From positions 1-64,000 of the forward strand of contig NZ_JABWCV010000008.1 of NCBI RefSeq assembly GCF_013371085.1: a stretch of 64,000 nt of DNA, written 5' to 3'. Made by a program: the position numbers and the translations under genes. The notes below the pieces were generated by a model. It was not told where the DNA came from. It was given only the letters and a program-made list of their open reading frames with translations, and searched no databases. Below are positions 22,720 to 32,470 of this stretch, in pieces (positions within the stretch are counted from its first letter, which is position 1; each line of letters begins with the position of its first letter). Source of the DNA: Vreelandella maris (GTDB lineage Bacteria; Pseudomonadota; Gammaproteobacteria; Pseudomonadales; Halomonadaceae).

Positions 22720-23898
22720 TTAAAAGAACGCCTGAATACCCGTTTGTGCGCGGCCCAGAATCAGCGCGTGCACATCGTGGGTGCCTTCGTAGGTATTCAC
22801 CGACTCCAGGTTGACCATATGGCGAATCACGCCGTACTCATCAGAAACGCCGTTGCCGCCGTGCATGTCGCGCGATTGACGGGCGATATCCAGTGCCTTG
22901 CCGCAGTTGTTGCGCTTGATCAGCGAGACCATTTCCGGCGCCCAGTTACCGCTATCCATCAGGCGGCCTACCTGCAGCGCTGCCTGTAAGCCCAGGGTGA
23001 TCTCAGTTTGCATGTCGGCGAGTTTTTTCTGGATCAGCTGGTTCGCTGCCAGCGGGCGACCGAACTGCTTGCGGTCGAGGGTGTACTGGCGTGCGGCATG
23101 CCAGCAGAATTCAGAGGTACCCATGACGCCCCACGCAATGCCGTAACGGGCTTTGTTCAGGCAGCCGAATGGGCCTTTCAGGCCACTAACGTTAGGCAGC
23201 AGGTTCTCTTCGGGAACGAAGGCGTTGTCCAGCACGATCTCACCGGTAATGGAGGCGCGTAGCGAGACTTTGCCCTCGATTTTAGGCGTGGTGAAACCTT
23301 CGGTGCCGCGCTCAACGATAAAGCCTTTGATCTGGTTATCGTGGGCTGCTGACTTTGCCCAAACCACGGCGATATCGGCAATCGGGCTGTTGGTGATCCA
23401 CATTTTGGCGCCGGTCAGGCGGTAGCCACCGTCGACTTTTTCCGCCCGGGTAATCATGTTGCCAGGGTCGGAGCCGTGGTCGGGCTCGGTCAAACCAAAG
23501 CAGCCCACCATCTCGCCGCTGGCCAACTTAGGCAGGAATTTTTGCTTCTGCTCTTCAGAGCCATACGTTTCGATGGGGTACATCACCAGCGACGACTGCA
23601 CGCTCATGGCGGAGCGATAGCCGGAGTCAACGCGCTCGACTTCGCGAGCAATCAGGCCGTAGGCGACGTGATTAACGCCTGCACCGCCGTACTCGGGGGA
23701 AACGGTAGCGCCCAGCAGGCCAAGCTCGCCCATTTCGGTCATGATCTCGCGGTCAAAACGCTCTTCGCGGAAGGCGGTCAGCACGCGGGGCTGAAGGTTT
23801 TCCTGGCAGTAATCGTAGGCCGCGTCGCGGATCTGGCGCTCTTCGTCGGTGAGCTGTTGTTCCAGTAGCAGCGGGTCGTCCCAGTTAAAGTGTGTCAT
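22720..23898 (-). CDS. gcdH: Glutaryl-CoA dehydrogenase
   Basis: This 392-residue FAD enzyme oxidises and decarboxylates glutaryl-CoA to crotonyl-CoA in lysine and tryptophan breakdown. The acyl-CoA dehydrogenase fold is clear: [72 protein letters not shown] and [20 protein letters not shown]. The catalytic Glu lies in [20 protein letters not shown] near the C-terminus. The TEPDHGSDP pattern and the RYGIAWG segment separate it from ordinary acyl-CoA dehydrogenases. ATG 23898 ([13 protein letters not shown]) has AGGAA upstream; the frame opens 18 codons earlier. It heads the operon with the CoA transferase. Confidence 0.93.
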   Translation of the reverse strand: MTHFNWDDPLLLEQQLTDEERQIRDAAYDYCQENLQPRVLTAFREERFDREIMTEMGELGLLGATVSPEYGGAGVNHVAYGLIAREVERVDSGYRSAMSVQSSLVMYPIETYGSEEQKQKFLPKLASGEMVGCFGLTEPDHGSDPGNMITRAEKVDGGYRLTGAKMWITNSPIADIAVVWAKSAAHDNQIKGFIVERGTEGFTTPKIEGKVSLRASITGEIVLDNAFVPEENLLPNVSGLKGPFGCLNKARYGIAWGVMGTSEFCWHAARQYTLDRKQFGRPLAANQLIQKKLADMQTEITLGLQAALQVGRLMDSGNWAPEMVSLIKRNNCGKALDIARQSRDMHGGNGVSDEYGVIRHMVNLESVNTYEGTHDVHALILGRAQTGIQAFF

Positions 23899-24000
23899 GG
23901 CGTGATTCCTAAGTTCGTGGGCAGGAATAAATGCAAAATAGCTGACAATCAATGTATCGCCGTTTTTATAAAATATCTACATTTTTTTAAAACGCAGAAT

Positions 24001-24705
24001 TTAGCGAATGCCGCGCGCCTCAAGCACGCGAGTAATGATCGGCACCGGGGTCATCAAATGGTCGCGCATTAAGCTGTCGGCCTGGGCGGTGTCCCTGGCT
24101 AGAATGACCTCCACCAGCGCGGCGTGCTCCTGGCGCTTTAGCTCCAGCGCTTGGGGTGACATCACGGTTTCCTGTAGCCATAGGTGTCGGTAGCGCTCCA
24201 CCTGGTTAAACAGGGTATCGCGCATCTGCAGCAGGTGAGGGGAGTTGCAGCCACTGGCGATAGCGGTATGGAATGCCTTGTGGCGTTGGTCCCAAATGTC
24301 GAGCAGCTCATCCGGGGTGCTGACATCGGTGACCTTGGCCAGCCGGTGGGCCGTGGCCAGCACCATGGCTTCCCAGTCGTCATCTCCGCGCTCGATGGCT
24401 AGACGCAGGATTAACCCCTCAAGCTGTGCTCGAGCATCGTAAATGTCGTTGAGTTCGGCCAGCGACATTGGGGCCACCCGGTAGCCACGCTGGCTGATCG
24501 CCACCACTAAGCGGTCTGCCACCAGCTGTGAGAGCGCTTCCCGCAGCGGCCCGGTACTGGCGCCGTACTGCTCTTTCAGACGGCTCATCAACAGCTTCTG
24601 CTCTGGAGCGTACAGGCCTCGAATAATGTCATGCTTGAGTTGCTGGTAAGCACTGATGGCCAGATTCTGGCGCGGAGCGCCTTTCTCAAAAACATTGAGC
24701 TCCAT
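24001..24705 (-). CDS. GntR-family regulator with FCD domain
   Basis: This 234-residue regulator has a winged helix (AYQQLKHDIIRGLYAPEQKLLMSRLKEQYGASTGPLREALSQLVADRLV) followed by an all-helical FCD ligand domain (DIYDARAQLEGLILRLAIERGD, HKAFHTAIASGCNSPHLL, EHAALVEVILARD). FCD domains usually bind organic acids, often through metal. It lies directly upstream of gcdH on the same strand and is divergent from the transporter operon, so it may control both. A hyphenated inverted repeat (AATGTA at 23951, TACATT at 23978) in the gcdH promoter is a possible site. ATG 24705 has AGGAG before it. Confidence 0.88.
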   Translation of the reverse strand: MELNVFEKGAPRQNLAISAYQQLKHDIIRGLYAPEQKLLMSRLKEQYGASTGPLREALSQLVADRLVVAISQRGYRVAPMSLAELNDIYDARAQLEGLILRLAIERGDDDWEAMVLATAHRLAKVTDVSTPDELLDIWDQRHKAFHTAIASGCNSPHLLQMRDTLFNQVERYRHLWLQETVMSPQALELKRQEHAALVEVILARDTAQADSLMRDHLMTPVPIITRVLEARGIR

Positions 24706-25033
24706 AGCGGTAAGGCTCCTGGGCAACTGACGAAAGAGTAGAGTTATCGACTATTATGAGTAAATAATAACAATTTGGCATAGAGGAATATATTTATACA
24801 GAATTTCAACATTTTTCTGCGTCGACCTCTATTAAAGCCTGATCTCAAGATCGAAGCCTAATTAAGGGTGGTGCTGCGCTGATAGCCCTCATTAGCATCC
24901 AACGCATAAGCCGTGCTAACTTCTCCACCACCGCTTCCGCATACGCCTCTACGGCATGCAGAAGTTGGGGCTTCAACACCTCCTTTTATTGTCAACCATA
25001 CCTATAAGTCCAAACAGGACGGAGGAAACGCTC
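24706..25033. other. Divergent intergenic region between the GntR regulator and the TRAP operon
   Basis: No gene is seen in these 328 bases. The GntR-proximal part is AT-rich (24740-24830) and includes the near-palindrome gttat...ataac around 24742-24772, a candidate operator. A strong GGAGG ribosome site at 25019-25025 serves the transporter gene. I see no convincing hairpin terminator or riboswitch. Confidence 0.4.
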
Positions 25034-25993
25034 ATGCGAACTCTAAAATATGTAGCAGCTGCATCTATGCTCGCGGTCGCGCTCCCTGCAAGCGCCCAAC
25101 AACTCTCTATCGCGACCGGTGGCACAGGTGGCGTTTACTATCCTATCGGTGGTGGTTTTGCCGAAATGATCAACAACCATATCGAAGGCGCCCAGGCGAC
25201 TGCTGAAGTCACCGGTGCGTCGGTAGAAAATATGGGTCTGATCATGCGCGGGGACGCTGATTTAGCATTGGTACTGGCCGACACGGCTTACCAGGCATTT
25301 ACCGGCAGCGGTGATTTCGAAGGCCGTCAGATCGAAAATACGCGCGCATTGGCGTCGGTTTATCCGAATGCCGTGCAGTTAGTGACGCTGGCTGAATCTG
25401 ATATCGAATCGATCGCTGATCTTGAAGGCAAGCGGGTTTCCGTTGGTGCGCCGGGTAGTGGTACCGAATTAAATGCTCGTGCTTTGCTCGAAGCCAATGG
25501 CATTAGCTATGACGACTTCACGCCCCAGCGCCTTAACTTCAACGAAACCGCTGATGCGATTCGTGACGGTGATATCGACGCCGGTTTCTGGAGCGTGGGT
25601 CCGCCGACCAGCTCTATTCTTAACCTTGCCGCAACACGCGATATTCGCCTGATTGGCCTGTCTGATGAAGAGATTGCCAACGCTCAGGAAGAAGAAGCGG
25701 TATTTGCTCCCTATGAGCTTGCAGCCGGTATGTACGACGGTATGGATGAAGCCGTTACTACCATTGGTATTCCTAATGTTCTCGTCGTTAATGCCGACAT
25801 GGACGAAGAGCTGGCTTACCAATTGACGCAACTGCTGTTTGAAAACACTGACGAGCTAATTGCGGTTCACCCTGCGGCTAATGACACGACAGTCGAGTTC
25901 ACCATGAACTCTACGCCTGTGCCGCTGCACCCAGGTGCGCTGCGCTATTTCGAAGAAGTGGGCGCTGAAATTCCGGATCGTCTACGTCAGTAA
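25034..25993 (+). CDS. TAXI-family TRAP transporter solute-binding protein
   Basis: This 319-residue periplasmic binding protein has a signal peptide (YVAAASMLAVALPASAQ, cleavage near residue 22). The mature part starts QLSIATGGTGGVYYPIGGGFAEMIN, the hallmark of the TAXI subfamily. It goes on to SVENMGLIMRGDADLALVLADTAYQAF and KRVSVGAPGSGTELNARALLEANG. These proteins deliver organic acids or amino acids to a fused TRAP permease with sodium coupling; studied members bind glutamate or 2-oxoglutarate. ATG 25034 directly follows ggaggaaacg. It is the first gene of a three-gene operon and divergent from the glutarate-linked GntR gene. Confidence 0.93.
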   Translation: MRTLKYVAAASMLAVALPASAQQLSIATGGTGGVYYPIGGGFAEMINNHIEGAQATAEVTGASVENMGLIMRGDADLALVLADTAYQAFTGSGDFEGRQIENTRALASVYPNAVQLVTLAESDIESIADLEGKRVSVGAPGSGTELNARALLEANGISYDDFTPQRLNFNETADAIRDGDIDAGFWSVGPPTSSILNLAATRDIRLIGLSDEEIANAQEEEAVFAPYELAAGMYDGMDEAVTTIGIPNVLVVNADMDEELAYQLTQLLFENTDELIAVHPAANDTTVEFTMNSTPVPLHPGALRYFEEVGAEIPDRLRQ

Positions 25994-26021
25994 CCGCTAA
26001 AGTGCATTGAAGGATATTGCC

Positions 26022-26534
26022 ATGCAGTGGCAGCAACGACTGTTGGCGCTACTGATTGCATGTTTGCCGTTCGCCGAAGTGGGGGCTTCCCCCGCTTCGG
26101 CGTCGGCGTTTATGCGCCTAGCCGTCGTGACCCAACAAGGCGACACCCTGGTAGATGAAGCGGTACCTGCGGGTGGTCGCTGGTGCATTAAATGGCAGCA
26201 CTCCGTCGAGCATTTTACGGTGTTGGATTGCTATCGTAATGCGGCCGGTGTCATGCAACTGGAGCGTAGTCATCAACCTGATTTTGCCGCCGGGCTCGGG
26301 CATATCTTTGGCCGCGGTGAGCAGGTGTCTGACGGTGAAGGCGGTTACTGGATTAAGGGTATTAACGAGCCAGTCGCCAATAACCGGTATGTGTTGAGAG
26401 TTGGCTCTCCTGCCGTCAACCATCGCGTCGTGTGGCCCGATGGGGAGCATGCGCCGGTGAGCCTAAGTGACCACGCGGCTGGGCAACGCGTGACCATTCA
26501 GCTAATCGCCCCTCACGCATCCCCGCGTGAATAA
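26022..26534 (+). CDS. DUF1850-domain protein of the TAXI-TRAP operon
   Basis: This 170-residue protein carries a signal peptide or N-terminal anchor (RLLALLIACLPFAEVGASPAS). The DUF1850 core follows: GGRWCIKWQHSVEHFTVLDCYRNAAG, then GGYWIKGINEPVANNRYVLRVGSPAVNHRVV. The pattern of a Trp-containing strand followed by HSVE is characteristic. DUF1850 genes sit almost exclusively next to TAXI-type TRAP permeases, so a transporter accessory role is likely, but the mechanism is unknown. Two Cys, 17 residues apart in the core, could form a disulfide in the periplasm. ATG 26022 has an aagga site. Confidence 0.85.
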   Translation: MQWQQRLLALLIACLPFAEVGASPASASAFMRLAVVTQQGDTLVDEAVPAGGRWCIKWQHSVEHFTVLDCYRNAAGVMQLERSHQPDFAAGLGHIFGRGEQVSDGEGGYWIKGINEPVANNRYVLRVGSPAVNHRVVWPDGEHAPVSLSDHAAGQRVTIQLIAPHASPRE

Positions 26535-26566
26535 AAACGACATTAGTTAACGCTTCCGAGGACTTC

Positions 26567-28585
26567 ATGAACGAATCCAAGCAACCGCCGAGCGTGATGC
26601 CGGGCGGTAATGCGATTCAACCCCGCATGGTGCTGTGGTCAATAACCATTGTGGCGGTGGGTCTCTCCCTATTTCAGCTCTATTCTGCGGGTATTCAGCC
26701 GTTAGGGCTTTTTTATCAGCGCAGCATTCACCTGGCATTGATCATGATGCTGGCGTTTTTGATGTTTCCCGCCTTTGGCCCGACCCGCAAACGGGGCGTG
26801 TTAGGTTGGGGGCTGGACGTGGTGTTTTTAGCCGGTGCGGTGCTGACCGGCGGCTACTTGGTTTTCAACCTGGATGAGATATTCAGCCGTGCCGGGTTTT
26901 GGAACAGTACCGATATTCTGGTTGCCTGTATTGCCACGGTAACCGTGCTGGAAGCCAGCCGTCGCGCGGTAGGCTTCGGTATGACGGTGATTGGCCTGCT
27001 GGCGATCGTTTATGCCTTTGCCGGGCCGCGGGGTGAGCTGCCATGGCTGGGCGAGTGGATGCCGGGCATTCTGGAACACCGCGGCTACACCTTTGATCGG
27101 GTCGCCGGTCAGCTGTACCTGGGGCAAGAAGGCATCTTTGGCCTGCCGCTAGGCGTTGCGGCGACCTATATCTTTATCTTTGTGCTGTTTGGTGCCTTTT
27201 TGGAGTGTACCGGGGCAGGCAAGTTCTTTATCGATATGGCCTATGCGGCGACGGGCCGCCAGCGTGGTGGCCCCGCCAAAGCAGCGGTGCTGGCCTCCGC
27301 CGGGATGGGGTCTATTTCCGGCAGTGCGATTGCTAATGTGGTCACCACCGGTGCCTTTACCATTCCGCTAATGAAGCGCTTGGGCTACAAGGCCAAGCAG
27401 GCGGGCGGTATCGAAGCGGCGGCGTCGACTGGTGGGCAGATCATGCCACCGCTAATGGGCGCCGGGGCGTTCTTGATTGCCGAATACACCAATACGCCTT
27501 ACCTGGATATCGTCAAAGTCAGTATCCTGCCAGCGATTATGTATTTCGCCACGGTTTACCTGTTTGTTCACATCATTGCGCTTAAGCAAGGCATGCAGGG
27601 GTTACCCAAGGACGAACTGCCGCAGATGCGCCAGGTAATGAAAGAGGGCTGGCACTTCCTGCTGCCACTAGCGGTGCTGGTGTGGCTGCTGGCGATGAGC
27701 ATGTCGCCGATGCGGGTAGGCTACTACGCAGTGGTCACCATGGTGGCCGTGGCGGTGATTCGCTATGCGCTGTGGTTCTTCTTTGTAGCGCCTCGCCAAG
27801 GCCAGCCGGTGACTGCCTCGGCGGTGAAAGATACCATCCGCGCCGGTATTGCCAAATTGATCGAAGGTTTGGAGTTGGGTGCGCGTAACGCGGTCGCGGT
27901 GTCAATGGCCTGTGCGGTGGCCGGTATCATCGTCGGGATCGTTGGCTTGACCGGTCTCGGGTTGAAGTTCTCTTCCATGATGTTGGCTTTCTCCGGCGGT
28001 AATATCTTACTGGCACTATTAATGGTGCTGCTGGCTAGCCTGGTGCTGGGCATGGGGCTGCCGGTTACCGCCAGCTATATCGTCTTGATCGTGCTGGTGG
28101 GCCCTGCGCTTACCCAAGAGTTTGGTATCCCGCTACTGGTCGCTCACTTAGTGGTGTTCTGGTACTCCCAAGACTCCAACGTGACGCCGCCCATCGCCTT
28201 GGCAGGCTTTGCCGGGGCGGCGATTGCGGGTAGTAAGCCGATGGAGACCAGCTTCCAGGCGTGGAAGTTTGCTAAGGGGCTCTACCTGATTCCGCTGTTT
28301 ATGGTCTTCAATCCAGAGATCATTATGGGCGGGCCGGTACCCGTGGTGATCTGGAACGCAGTGATCGCTATTTTGGCATTGGGTGCTTTTGCCGCAGCCT
28401 TGGAAGGGTACTTGTTTACCCGCATGTCTTGGCTGCCGCGCATCGCGATTACCGCCGCGATTATTGCCGTGTTCTACCCCAATCTGCTCAGCGAGATTGC
28501 CGGTGTGGCGGTAATGGTGGTTGCCATTGGTGCTAACTGGTTGGCCAGCAAACGCGAATCACAGGCAACCCCCGTTAGCGGTTGA
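26567..28585 (+). CDS. TRAP transporter fused permease (4TM/12TM type)
   Basis: This 672-residue inner-membrane protein fuses the small and large TRAP membrane subunits, as in all TAXI systems. The N-terminal part has helices such as LWSITIVAVGLSLFQLYSAG and LALIMMLAFLMFPAF. The DctM-like core carries FGAFLECTGAGKFFIDMAYAATGRQRGGPAKAAVLASAGMGSISGSAIANVVTTGAFTIP and a related second half with MGLPVTASYIVLIVLVGPAL. It drives uptake using the sodium gradient, fitting a halophile. It ends with a C-terminal membrane extension. It follows the DUF1850 gene by 32 bases and is closed by a strong terminator. Confidence 0.93.
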   Translation: MNESKQPPSVMPGGNAIQPRMVLWSITIVAVGLSLFQLYSAGIQPLGLFYQRSIHLALIMMLAFLMFPAFGPTRKRGVLGWGLDVVFLAGAVLTGGYLVFNLDEIFSRAGFWNSTDILVACIATVTVLEASRRAVGFGMTVIGLLAIVYAFAGPRGELPWLGEWMPGILEHRGYTFDRVAGQLYLGQEGIFGLPLGVAATYIFIFVLFGAFLECTGAGKFFIDMAYAATGRQRGGPAKAAVLASAGMGSISGSAIANVVTTGAFTIPLMKRLGYKAKQAGGIEAAASTGGQIMPPLMGAGAFLIAEYTNTPYLDIVKVSILPAIMYFATVYLFVHIIALKQGMQGLPKDELPQMRQVMKEGWHFLLPLAVLVWLLAMSMSPMRVGYYAVVTMVAVAVIRYALWFFFVAPRQGQPVTASAVKDTIRAGIAKLIEGLELGARNAVAVSMACAVAGIIVGIVGLTGLGLKFSSMMLAFSGGNILLALLMVLLASLVLGMGLPVTASYIVLIVLVGPALTQEFGIPLLVAHLVVFWYSQDSNVTPPIALAGFAGAAIAGSKPMETSFQAWKFAKGLYLIPLFMVFNPEIIMGGPVPVVIWNAVIAILALGAFAAALEGYLFTRMSWLPRIAITAAIIAVFYPNLLSEIAGVAVMVVAIGANWLASKRESQATPVSG

Positions 28586-28620
28586 TTGTTAGCGGTGAAC
28601 GAAAACCCTAGCAAGAAACG

Positions 28621-28651
28621 AAAAGGCCCGGAGTTTAGCTCCGGGCCTTTT
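28621..28651. terminator. Bidirectional terminator between the TRAP operon and PBP1A
   Basis: Stem GGCCCGGAG / CTCCGGGCC flanked by AAAA and TTTT gives a T tract on both strands. It lies between the convergent permease and PBP1A genes. Confidence 0.9.
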
Positions 28652-28677
28652 GTTTGGTGAGAGAAAGGTTGGCTGGG

Positions 28678-31206
28678 TTAGAAGATCGACTCGGCGGTGC
28701 CTGACCCCTGTGAACCGCTGGCTTCTTCAAGCTCACGGCTAATGCGGCGCTGCTGGTAATCTGGCAAATGATCCTGATGGAACAGCTCAGAGATACCACC
28801 AGACTGACCGTCCGCTAAACGCTGGCCGGTGTTAGGGTCCACGCGTGCCGTAACGATAGTCTCTGGGCGTTCGGGCACGGCACTCGGCGTACCTTCCAAG
28901 GCATCGCCCATAAACTCTATCCAGATGGGTAGTGCGGCCTGAGCCCCATATTCAGAAATGGTTTCGTTACTATCCTTACCCACCCACACCGTGGTTACCA
29001 GGTTGCTGTTGAAGCCCGCAAACCAGGCATCACGCTGGCTGTTAGTCGTACCGGTTTTGCCGACGATATCGTCACGGTTAAGGCTTAGCGCACCGCGGCC
29101 AGTGCCCGAGGTAATAACGTCACGCAGCATATCGCGCAAGATATACACCGCGGCCGGGTCGGCTACTCGTTTGGCGATCGGGTACTCGCGACCATCAATT
29201 TCCACCGTCTCCTGACCCTCGGCACAACTGGAGCAGGCAACCTGGGGGGTCGCTTCATCGATGACTTCGTTATCATCATCACGGGTTACTCGCTCAATAA
29301 ACCAAGGTGACACTTGAAAGCCACCATTGGCGAGCACTGCGTAGGCGTTGGTCATTTCCATCGGCGTTAAGCTGGCACTGCCAAGTGCTAATGATAAGCC
29401 GTTGGGGAGTTGGGCGGGGGAGAAGCCGAAACCTTCCAAGAAGTTAATTGTGTAATCCAGCCCCATGGTCTGCAGCACACGGATGGTCACCAAATTGCGC
29501 GAGCGGGCCAACGCTGGGCGTAAGCGCATGGGGCCTTGGAAGTCGCGGCTAGAGTTGACCGGCCGCCACAATGAGTTACTGCCATCGTCAAGTACCACGG
29601 GGGCATCGTTAACCACGCTGGCGGCGTTCATCTCGCCATTTTCAAGGGCCGCTAAATAAATAAACGGTTTGAAGATTGAGCCCGATTGACGCCGGGCCTG
29701 GACAGCACGGTTGAACTTACTGGCATTAAAGTCAAAACCGCCCTGCAGAGCCAAAATAGCGCCTGTTTGCGGGTCTTGCACCACCAGCGAGCCTTCGGCA
29801 TCCGGGAGCTGAGAGAGGCGCAGCGAGCCATCATCATTCTCAATCACGCGGATTAGATCGCCACGTACCGCAATCTCAGCCGCTGAGCTTGGCTCGGCAC
29901 CACGGCTACGCGGGCTCAGATAAGGACGAGCCCAGTTCAAGCCCTCCCAGGCAATGGTCTGTAGGCCACCACGGCGGGTAAGCACCTGCATTTCGCGATC
30001 GCTGCTCTCGACCACAATAGCGGGTTGGAGAATGCCGTAATTGGGCGTGCGTTCAAGCACCTGGACCCAGTTACTGACGTCACCCTCGATCCCCTCGACC
30101 TCCGTTTGGCTGCGCTGGGCGGCCTGACGGGCGGTCTGACGAATTTCCGGCGACTCGGAAAGTTCCTCTTCAAGGCCTTGGGTCGCGGTTTGCTCCTGTG
30201 CTTCCACAAGACTGGAGGCAATGTCGCTCTGCTCTGGCCCGCGCCAGCCGTGACGCAGGTCGTAGTCCGTCAAACCATTGGCCAGTGCTTGGCGGGCGTA
30301 GGGCTGCAGCTCGCTATCAATGGTGGTGTAGACACGATAGCCGCCGGTGTAAGCCTCATCGCCAAAGCGCTCTACTGCATACTGGCGCGCCATTTCCGAT
30401 ACATAAGCGGCATCAACCTCGGCTTGGGTAAAGTGGCGGCGTGCGGTGACGGGGTCCTGCACCGCGACTTGATAAGTCTCGTCGTCGATATAACCCAGTT
30501 CACGCATGCGGAACAGAATCCAGTTACGACGAATGAGCGAACGCTCGGAGTTAGCCAGCGGGTTGAAGGCAGAGGGCGCCTTGGGCAAGCCAGCAATCAT
30601 CGCTGTTTGTGCCAGATTCAGCTCGGCGAGCGGTTTGTCATAATAAGTTTCAGCGGCGGCAGCGATACCGTAAGCGCGATTACCCAAGAAAATCTTATTG
30701 ACGTAAAGCTCGAATATCTCCTCTTTATTGAGTACCTGCTCCATTTGCAGTGCCAGCAGAATTTCGCGAATTTTACGCGTAAAGGTCTGGTCCAGCGTCA
30801 GCATGTAGTTACGCGCGACCTGCATGGTGATGGTTGAACCACCGGATTGGATGGTGCCGCCACTCTGCACAAGCTCCACCGCGGCCCTGGCTAAACCACG
30901 CGGGTCGACACCCGCGTGGTCGAAATAACTGGCATCCTCGGCGGCAATCAAGGCATTGATCATATCCTGTGGGATTTGATCAAAATTGATCGCCATGCGA
31001 CGCTCTTCACCAAATTCGCCAATCAATTTACCGTCCTGGGTAAAAATACGTAGCGGCGTGTGCAGTTCGAAGTCCTGCAGTTGGCGAACGTCGGGCAGCC
31101 CCGGTGCAAAGTAAATGGCGGCGCCTACTACGGCTAACGCAGTGGCACCGACTAGCGATACAATCAGGAAAAAGAGCGACACAATAAGGGTTCGAAGAAA
31201 CGTCAT
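28678..31206 (-). CDS. mrcA: Penicillin-binding protein 1A (bifunctional transglycosylase/transpeptidase)
   Basis: This protein of about 842 residues polymerises and crosslinks peptidoglycan. Layout: an N-terminal membrane anchor (TLIVSLFFLIVSLVGATALAVVGAAIYF), a GT51 glycosyltransferase with EDASYFDHAGVDPRGLARA and GGSTITMQVARN, an OB-like insertion (residues about 330-450), and a transpeptidase domain. The transpeptidase shows the active Ser in RQSGSIFKPFIY (SxxK), ARSRNLV (SRN), and KTGTTNSQRDAWFAGF (KTG). I take ATG 31206 (MTFLRTLIV) as start; the frame reaches 31245. It is divergent from pilM, the same arrangement as ponA-pilM in pseudomonads. Confidence 0.95.
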   Translation of the reverse strand: MTFLRTLIVSLFFLIVSLVGATALAVVGAAIYFAPGLPDVRQLQDFELHTPLRIFTQDGKLIGEFGEERRMAINFDQIPQDMINALIAAEDASYFDHAGVDPRGLARAAVELVQSGGTIQSGGSTITMQVARNYMLTLDQTFTRKIREILLALQMEQVLNKEEIFELYVNKIFLGNRAYGIAAAAETYYDKPLAELNLAQTAMIAGLPKAPSAFNPLANSERSLIRRNWILFRMRELGYIDDETYQVAVQDPVTARRHFTQAEVDAAYVSEMARQYAVERFGDEAYTGGYRVYTTIDSELQPYARQALANGLTDYDLRHGWRGPEQSDIASSLVEAQEQTATQGLEEELSESPEIRQTARQAAQRSQTEVEGIEGDVSNWVQVLERTPNYGILQPAIVVESSDREMQVLTRRGGLQTIAWEGLNWARPYLSPRSRGAEPSSAAEIAVRGDLIRVIENDDGSLRLSQLPDAEGSLVVQDPQTGAILALQGGFDFNASKFNRAVQARRQSGSIFKPFIYLAALENGEMNAASVVNDAPVVLDDGSNSLWRPVNSSRDFQGPMRLRPALARSRNLVTIRVLQTMGLDYTINFLEGFGFSPAQLPNGLSLALGSASLTPMEMTNAYAVLANGGFQVSPWFIERVTRDDDNEVIDEATPQVACSSCAEGQETVEIDGREYPIAKRVADPAAVYILRDMLRDVITSGTGRGALSLNRDDIVGKTGTTNSQRDAWFAGFNSNLVTTVWVGKDSNETISEYGAQAALPIWIEFMGDALEGTPSAVPERPETIVTARVDPNTGQRLADGQSGGISELFHQDHLPDYQQRRISRELEEASGSQGSGTAESIF

Positions 31207-31408
31207 GTACGAAGGGCACCCTGGAAAGAATAAAAAGATAGGCATCTAAACGGCCGTATCATGCAATTGGCTGCCATTATAGGAACCTGAGGCGGCGGCC
31301 ACCAGTGTTGATATGCCGTAAGTTGGTTCGCGTGTGACTTAACTAAAAATCATGTAACCTCAAACGACATGTGAAGACAGGCGACAAGTAGGCGGAGCCG
31401 AACCCAAT

Positions 31409-32470
31409 ATGCGCTTTCTGAAATCTGGTAAAGGGTTGATCGGCGTCGATATTACATCAGCGACCGTAAAGCTGCTTGAGCTAAAACAGTGCCACGATAA
31501 CTACCAAGTAGAAAGCTACGCGGTGAGGCCGTTACGCGAAGGCGCAGTGGTCGAACGCCGTATTCGCGATATTGATGACGTCGCCAGTGTACTGAGCCGG
31601 GCCGTGGAGCATGCCAAACCCTCTACCCGCAAAGCAGCAGTGGCCGTTCCCGCCAGCGCCGCGATTACCAAAACGTTGACCTTTCCTATCGGGCTAAGCG
31701 AAGAGGAAATTGAAGAGCGCATTGTGGCTGAATCCGACCGCCATATTCCTTTTCCGTTCAATGAAGTGGCATTCGACTTTGAATTCCTTGGCCCCGCCCC
31801 CTTTGACGATGAGCAGCAGCAAGTCATGCTGGTGGCCTGCCGTCAGCAGGATGTTACCCAGCTCACGGAAACGTTAGAGCGCGCTGGCTTAGAGCCTTCG
31901 GCAGTGGATGTGGAAACCTTTGCCATGGAGCGTTCGCTTGCCGAATTGCGTCGCCAGCTAAAGGTAGAGAATGACCCGACCGCCTGCGTTGGCTTGGTAG
32001 ACATTGGCGCTAATATGAACGCCTTTCACGTTGTCCGTGGTGGCCATATTGTTTATACCCGCGACACCGTTTTCGGTGGCCGCCAGCTTACTGACTCGAT
32101 TCGCGAGCGTTATGACTTGAGCATGGAAGAGGCCGGTTTCGCTAAAAAACGTGGTGGACTACCTGATGATTACCATGAGCGCGTCCTCAATCCTTTTCTT
32201 GAAACCGTGGTGCAGCAGGTGGGGCGCTCCTTGCAGCTTTACTATACCGCCGGGCGTCAGCAAGAGGTGCAACACATTGTGTTGGCAGGCGGGTCGAGCG
32301 TGATTCCTGGGCTTGCCGAACGGATTGCTGAAGATAGTGGTATGTCGGTGACCATTGCCAACCCCTTCCAGCGCATGCGGGTCAATAAGCGCTTAAACCT
32401 TCAGGCGTTGACCAATGATGCGCCGGCGATGCTCACCGCGGGTGGCTTGGCAATGCGGGTGAGCCAATGA
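31409..32470 (+). CDS. pilM: Type IV pilus inner-membrane platform protein PilM
   Basis: This 353-residue actin-like ATPase lies on the cytoplasmic face of the type IV pilus machine and binds the N-terminal tail of PilN. The actin fold is seen in LIGVDITSATVKLLEL at the N-terminus, VGLVDIGANMNAFHVVRGG (phosphate-2 type) and IVLAGGSSVIPGLAERI (adenosine motif). Length and order match the family. It is first in pilMNOPQ, with its stop overlapping the pilN start by four bases. The 202-base divergent gap to PBP1A holds the promoters; no clear box was assigned. Confidence 0.95.
   Translation: MRFLKSGKGLIGVDITSATVKLLELKQCHDNYQVESYAVRPLREGAVVERRIRDIDDVASVLSRAVEHAKPSTRKAAVAVPASAAITKTLTFPIGLSEEEIEERIVAESDRHIPFPFNEVAFDFEFLGPAPFDDEQQQVMLVACRQQDVTQLTETLERAGLEPSAVDVETFAMERSLAELRRQLKVENDPTACVGLVDIGANMNAFHVVRGGHIVYTRDTVFGGRQLTDSIRERYDLSMEEAGFAKKRGGLPDDYHERVLNPFLETVVQQVGRSLQLYYTAGRQQEVQHIVLAGGSSVIPGLAERIAEDSGMSVTIANPFQRMRVNKRLNLQALTNDAPAMLTAGGLAMRVSQ

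Noticed and set aside
30025..30837. 270-codon plus-strand frame inside the PBP1A gene
   Set aside because: It is antisense to the glycosyltransferase and linker part of PBP1A; no motif, no ribosome site of note.
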